Position numbers and translations under genes: made by a program. From an uncultured delta proteobacterium (GTDB lineage Bacteria; Myxococcota_A; Bradymonadia; REDH01), in contig CAIQPA010000503.1 of NCBI GenBank assembly GCA_903873545.1, forward strand, positions 1-8,249: a DNA stretch of 8,249 nucleotides, in the 5' to 3' direction. Below, in pieces: positions 6,038 to 8,249 of the stretch (positions within the stretch are counted from its first letter, which is position 1; every line of letters starts with the position of its first letter). The notes beneath the pieces are model-generated. The model made no database searches. It was not told the origin of the DNA and saw only the letters and a list, made by a program, of their open reading frames with translations.

Positions 6038-6879
6038 GGGTGGGCCTCGTCTGCTGTGACGGCCGGCCGGTTGCGGCGGCGCACGGGTGCAAGGCGGCGG
6101 GCATCTGCTGCGCGGAAGGCAGCGATCTCCGGACGCGACGGCTCGGCCTCGGCCCAGGCCCTGGCGGCGAAGGCAGGGTCTGCGCCCTGCCCGCTCATCA
6201 GCGCAGCCTCGAGGGCATCGAGCGCCGCCACGGTCGCTGCGGGGAGACCGAAATCTCCGAGGTTGGCGGGGCGCTGGGTCTGAAGCGAGGGCTCGATGGC
6301 GGCGACAGCCTCGTTTGCGTCACCCGTCCCGAGCCAGGCGAACAGGTCGGGAACCACACCCGCGGGGTTTGCCAGAACCTCATCGTAGCCCACCCAGCGG
6401 GCATCGAGGCCACGAGCATGGACGTCTCGCATGAGAACGAGGTGCTCTTCCCACCAGCCGAGCGGCGGCGGAAGGCTGGGTTCGCGGCCGCGCTTCGCCT
6501 CAGGGTCTCGGGCGCTGGCGGCTTCGAGATCGCGCAACCGCTGGAGCGAAGCCGCGTAGGCGCGCCAGGGGCGAACGCAGATGATGAGCCTGTCGAGGTA
6601 GGCACGCTCCGTCTTCACAACGCCATGCGCGAAGACCTTGATTGCCACCTGGCGGAGGTCCTCCGCGGCGAGATAGAGGCCGGTCTCGGGGTGGGGATTG
6701 GTCCGATAGTAGATGCCATTGCGGTAGTCAGACTCGAAGAAACCGCGTGGATTGGCGGCAGCGATCCGGCGGTCCCACCCGCGCGGGAAGGCCTCGCCCA
6801 GGCTCTGAAGCCCGGCTCGTCGCAGCACCTGCATCCACATGGAGGTGCCCGACCGCTTCGTTCCCGATACTACGATCAT
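6034..6879 (-). CDS. Sulfotransferase-like P-loop protein, first gene of the operon
   Basis: 281 residues, ATG at 6879; no strong ribosome site is visible. No signal peptide, so probably cytoplasmic. MIVVSGTKRSGTSMWMQVL (1-19) is a strand plus P-loop of the kind that binds the 5'-phosphosulfate of PAPS in sulfotransferases. NPRGFFESDYRNGIYY (43-58) follows. IICVRPWRAYAASLQRL (99-115), with Arg103 and Ser111, matches the usual 3'-phosphate-binding R...S element. The C-terminal 80 residues are Ala/Arg-rich and less conserved-looking. Members of this broad family transfer sulfate to hydroxyl or amino groups on lipids, sugars or proteins, but many bacterial members have no known activity. The acceptor cannot be read from sequence. 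The 4-nt overlap with the lipoprotein gene ties it to the transporter operon. An alternative is another P-loop kinase or nucleotide-binding protein. Confidence 0.75.
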   Translation of the reverse strand: MIVVSGTKRSGTSMWMQVLRRAGLQSLGEAFPRGWDRRIAAANPRGFFESDYRNGIYYRTNPHPETGLYLAAEDLRQVAIKVFAHGVVKTERAYLDRLIICVRPWRAYAASLQRLRDLEAASARDPEAKRGREPSLPPPLGWWEEHLVLMRDVHARGLDARWVGYDEVLANPAGVVPDLFAWLGTGDANEAVAAIEPSLQTQRPANLGDFGLPAATVAALDALEAALMSGQGADPAFAARAWAEAEPSRPEIAAFRAADARRLAPVRRRNRPAVTADEAHP

Positions 6880-6920
6880 CTGGATGGATGCCTGCGTCTG
6901 CCGCGAAATCTGACAGTCGG

Positions 6921-6949
6921 CACCTATTCGGACGGAGGCAGCGGGTCAA
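6921..6949 (-). promoter_or_regulatory. Possible promoter of the sulfotransferase-MCE transporter operon
   Basis: In the 85-nt gap after the DAHP synthase stop, the minus strand has GTTGACC with a -35-like TTGACC at 6949-6944. It is followed after 15-17 bases by AATAGG/TAGGTG, a poor -10 match, about 70 bases before the ATG at 6879. No terminator is visible for the upstream gene in this gap, so read-through from it is also possible. Confidence 0.3.
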
Positions 6950-6964
6950 CCAACCGGGGCGCCG

Positions 6965-8017
6965 TCAGCGTTGCGCCACGAGGGCGGCAACGTGGCGGAG
7001 CAGCGCCTCGGTGTCGTCCCAGCCAAGGCAGGCATCGGTGATGCTTTGGCCGTAGCGCAGCGGCTGGTTTCCGGCGAGCGACTGTCTGCCCGCAACGAGA
7101 TGGCTCTCGAGCATCAGCCCCATGAGGCCTGGCTCGCCCGCTGCAAATCGGGCTGCGATTTCACGGGCCACGGCGGGCTGCCGCTCGGCGTCTCGACCGC
7201 TGTTGCCGTGGCTGCAGTCGACCATGAGGCGGGGTTCGAGTCTGCGCGCGGTCAGCATGGAGACGGCCTCGGCGACCTCGCCCTGCCCGAAGTTTGTTCC
7301 CTCGGTGCCGCCGCGCAAGATGAGGTGGGTGTGCGGGTTGCCGGCGGTGGTCATGACAGCGACCTCACCGGCGGCGGTTGCCCCGACGAAGCGGTGGGGC
7401 TCGCGGGCCGCGACGAGTGCATCAACGGCAACCTTGACGCTCCCCGAGGTGGCGTTCTTGAAGCCCACCGGCATCGGCAGGCCGGAGGCGACCTCGCGGT
7501 GGAGCTGGCTCTCGACCGTCCGCGCTCCGATGGCGCCCCAAGCGACCGCATCGGCGAGGTAGTGGGGGGTCACGGGATCGAGGAACTCGGTCCCTGCGGG
7601 CAGACCAAGTTCGGCAAGGTCGACGAGCAGGTGGCGGGCGAGGCGCAGGCCGGTGCCGATGTCGAAGCTCCCGTTGAGGTCGGGGTCATTGATGAGCCCC
7701 TTCCAGCCGACCGTGGTCCGCGGCTTGGCGAAGTAGACCCGCATCACCACGAGGAGCTGTCCCGACAGTTCGTCAGCGAGGCGCCTCAACCTGCCCGCAT
7801 ACTCACGCGCCGCAGCCACATCGTGGATGGAGCAGGGCCCGACGACACAGAGCAGACGCTGATCACGGCCGCTCAGGATCTCGCCGATCGCTGTCCTGGC
7901 TGCCACGACACCGGCGCGCGCGGCGGGGGAGAGCGGGAGTTCGGCCAGGAGCGTCGCCGGAGACTCGATGGGCTCCGTCCGCGTGATGCGGAGGTCGTCG
8001 GCGGAGGATGGGTTCAT
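6965..8017 (-). CDS. aroF: 3-deoxy-D-arabino-heptulosonate 7-phosphate (DAHP) synthase, class I AroF/G/H type
   Basis: 350 residues, full family length. ATG at 8017, with a weak AGG seven bases upstream. It joins phosphoenolpyruvate and erythrose 4-phosphate to make DAHP, the first step of aromatic amino acid synthesis, in the cytoplasm. Metal ligands match E. coli: Cys62 (GPCSIHD), His270 (DCSHGNS), Glu304 (LESH), Asp328 (SITDAC). Substrate-binding residues are present: Arg93, Lys98, Arg99, Arg166, Lys187 (GFKN), Arg235 (LRGG). By eye it is closest to AroF, sharing FPLS/LPLS, GSFD, PHRFVG and LMVDCSHGNS, hence the symbol; the effector amino acid is not proven. Oddities: Ala97 replaces the Glu of the FEKPRTT motif; Pro181 sits where E. 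coli AroG has Ser180, a position linked to feedback inhibition; LRGGTEGTNF replaces the usual LRGGK.PNY with one extra residue. It shares strand with the operon downstream but is functionally separate. Confidence 0.97.
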   Translation of the reverse strand: MNPSSADDLRITRTEPIESPATLLAELPLSPAARAGVVAARTAIGEILSGRDQRLLCVVGPCSIHDVAAAREYAGRLRRLADELSGQLLVVMRVYFAKPRTTVGWKGLINDPDLNGSFDIGTGLRLARHLLVDLAELGLPAGTEFLDPVTPHYLADAVAWGAIGARTVESQLHREVASGLPMPVGFKNATSGSVKVAVDALVAAREPHRFVGATAAGEVAVMTTAGNPHTHLILRGGTEGTNFGQGEVAEAVSMLTARRLEPRLMVDCSHGNSGRDAERQPAVAREIAARFAAGEPGLMGLMLESHLVAGRQSLAGNQPLRYGQSITDACLGWDDTEALLRHVAALVAQR

Positions 8018-8042
8018 GCTTGCCTGGAGAGAGTCTGGGCGG

Positions 8043-8071
8043 CCCTAGTCTTTGGTCGGGCTTTGGGTCAA
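8043..8071 (-). promoter_or_regulatory. aroF: Possible promoter of the DAHP synthase gene
   Basis: Minus-strand GTTGACCC supplies a -35-like TTGACC at 8071-8066. The region 16-18 bases further (ACTAGGGC, around 8049-8042) is only a weak -10 match. The ATG lies 48 bases after the hexamer. It shares the eight-base string GTTGACCC with the region upstream of the sulfotransferase-like gene. I see no leader peptide, attenuator or riboswitch in the short 5' region. Confidence 0.3.
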
Positions 8072-8094
8072 CCCGCGGTCTGGCGCAAGGTGCA

Positions 8095-8114
8095 GCCGTT
8101 CAGCGCGCAACGGC
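8095..8114. repeat. Inverted repeat in the divergent intergenic region, possible operator
   Basis: GCCGTT (8095-8100) and AACGGC (8109-8114) form a 6-bp inverted repeat around an 8-base spacer that itself contains GCGCGC. It lies between the two divergent -35-like elements (8066-8071 and 8117-8122). That placement would suit a regulator acting on one or both genes, but a 6-bp arm can arise by chance in GC-rich DNA. Confidence 0.3.
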
Positions 8115-8116
8115 GG

Positions 8117-8145
8117 TTGACAGCCCCTGCAGGCGGGAGCAGAGA
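8117..8145 (+). promoter_or_regulatory. Possible promoter of the acyl-CoA dehydrogenase-like gene
   Basis: A perfect consensus -35 hexamer TTGACA lies at 8117-8122, 62 bases before the GTG at 8185. No good TATAAT-like -10 is present at 16-18 bases spacing (CAGAGA at 8140-8145 is poor), so the call rests on the -35 and its location in the divergent gap. Confidence 0.3.
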
Positions 8146-8184
8146 GCGAACCTCTGCCACCCCCTCTGACTGGAGCAGGCCGTC

Positions 8185-8249
8185 GTGTCCGAACGAACCG
8201 TCACCATGCAAGACAACGAGATCTTTACCGACGACCACCAGACCTTCCG
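8185..8249 (+). CDS. Probable acyl-CoA dehydrogenase, N-terminal fragment (3' end outside window)
   Basis: Reading from GTG at 8185 gives about 21 residues that run off the window: a short leader, then NEIFTDDHQTFR. The pattern I-F-T-(D/E)-(D/E)-H-x-x-F-R is typical of the first helix of bacterial acyl-CoA dehydrogenases, flavoenzymes that introduce the alpha-beta double bond in fatty acyl-CoA. The GTG start is preferred because GGAG (8172-8175) sits nine bases upstream, whereas the in-frame ATG at 8206 has no ribosome site. Only the first helix is visible, with none of the FAD-binding or catalytic residues, so the family call is tentative. It is transcribed divergently from the DAHP synthase gene. 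Confidence 0.5.
   Translation, partial: MSERTVTMQDNEIFTDDHQTF

Noticed and set aside
2049..6283. Long antisense + strand open frames over the transporter and lipoprotein genes (2049-2861, 3454-4257, 4254-5171, 5102-6283)
   Set aside because: Their Asp/Glu/Gly/Val-rich composition is what GC-rich genes give on the opposite strand, no family is recognisable, and every one is covered by a convincing minus-strand gene.
6040..7041. A 333-codon + strand open frame opposite the sulfotransferase-like gene
   Set aside because: It is antisense to a gene with recognisable sulfotransferase motifs and itself shows no domain.
8126..8133. CCTGCAGG palindrome between the divergent genes
   Set aside because: An 8-bp palindrome is expected by chance in GC-rich DNA and has no repeat nearby.

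Overview
The window is GC-rich, densely packed bacterial DNA with strong third-position G/C codon bias. A lipoprotein signal peptide next to an MCE/Mla-type lipid transport operon points to a didermic (Gram-negative) bacterium. A member of the former Deltaproteobacteria/Myxococcota is my best guess, but the sequence alone does not prove it. I see no mobile elements, CRISPR arrays, tRNAs or rRNAs.

Layout. (1) Bases 1-621, + strand: the 3' part of a TPR-repeat protein with a His/Asp/Gly-rich tail. (2) Bases 622-804: a convergent intergenic region holding an intrinsic terminator with a cUUCGg tetraloop, which serves the minus-strand operon. (3) Bases 805-6879, minus strand: a tightly coupled seven-gene operon. 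In transcription order it is a sulfotransferase-like protein, a TPR lipoprotein, ABC ATPase F1, permease E1, permease E2, ABC ATPase F2 and an MCE-domain protein (MlaD-like). Neighbouring genes overlap by 4, 4 and 1 nt, then are separated by 16, 6 and 5 nt. (4) Bases 6965-8017, minus strand: a class I DAHP synthase, the first step of the shikimate pathway, closest by eye to E. coli AroF. (5) Bases 8018-8184: a divergent promoter region. (6) From 8185, + strand: the first codons of a probable acyl-CoA dehydrogenase.

The most interesting point is the transporter. Known Mla systems use one ATPase (homodimer) and one permease (homodimer), and mycobacterial Mce systems use two permeases and one ATPase. 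Here there are two different ATPases and two different permeases but only one MCE protein. The ATPases are complementary in their defects. F1 has a canonical LSGGM signature but Asp instead of the catalytic Glu after Walker B. F2 has the normal Walker B Asp-Glu but a degenerate signature (FGDGM). In an F1/F2 heterodimer this gives one fully canonical and one doubly degenerate ATP site, the pattern known from TAP1/TAP2 and TM287/TM288. I infer an asymmetric heterodimeric MCE lipid transporter. The single MCE protein has a long helical C-terminal half that could form the periplasmic conduit. No MlaA, MlaB or MlaC is encoded here. The co-translated TPR lipoprotein and sulfotransferase-like protein are candidate partners or substrate modifiers.
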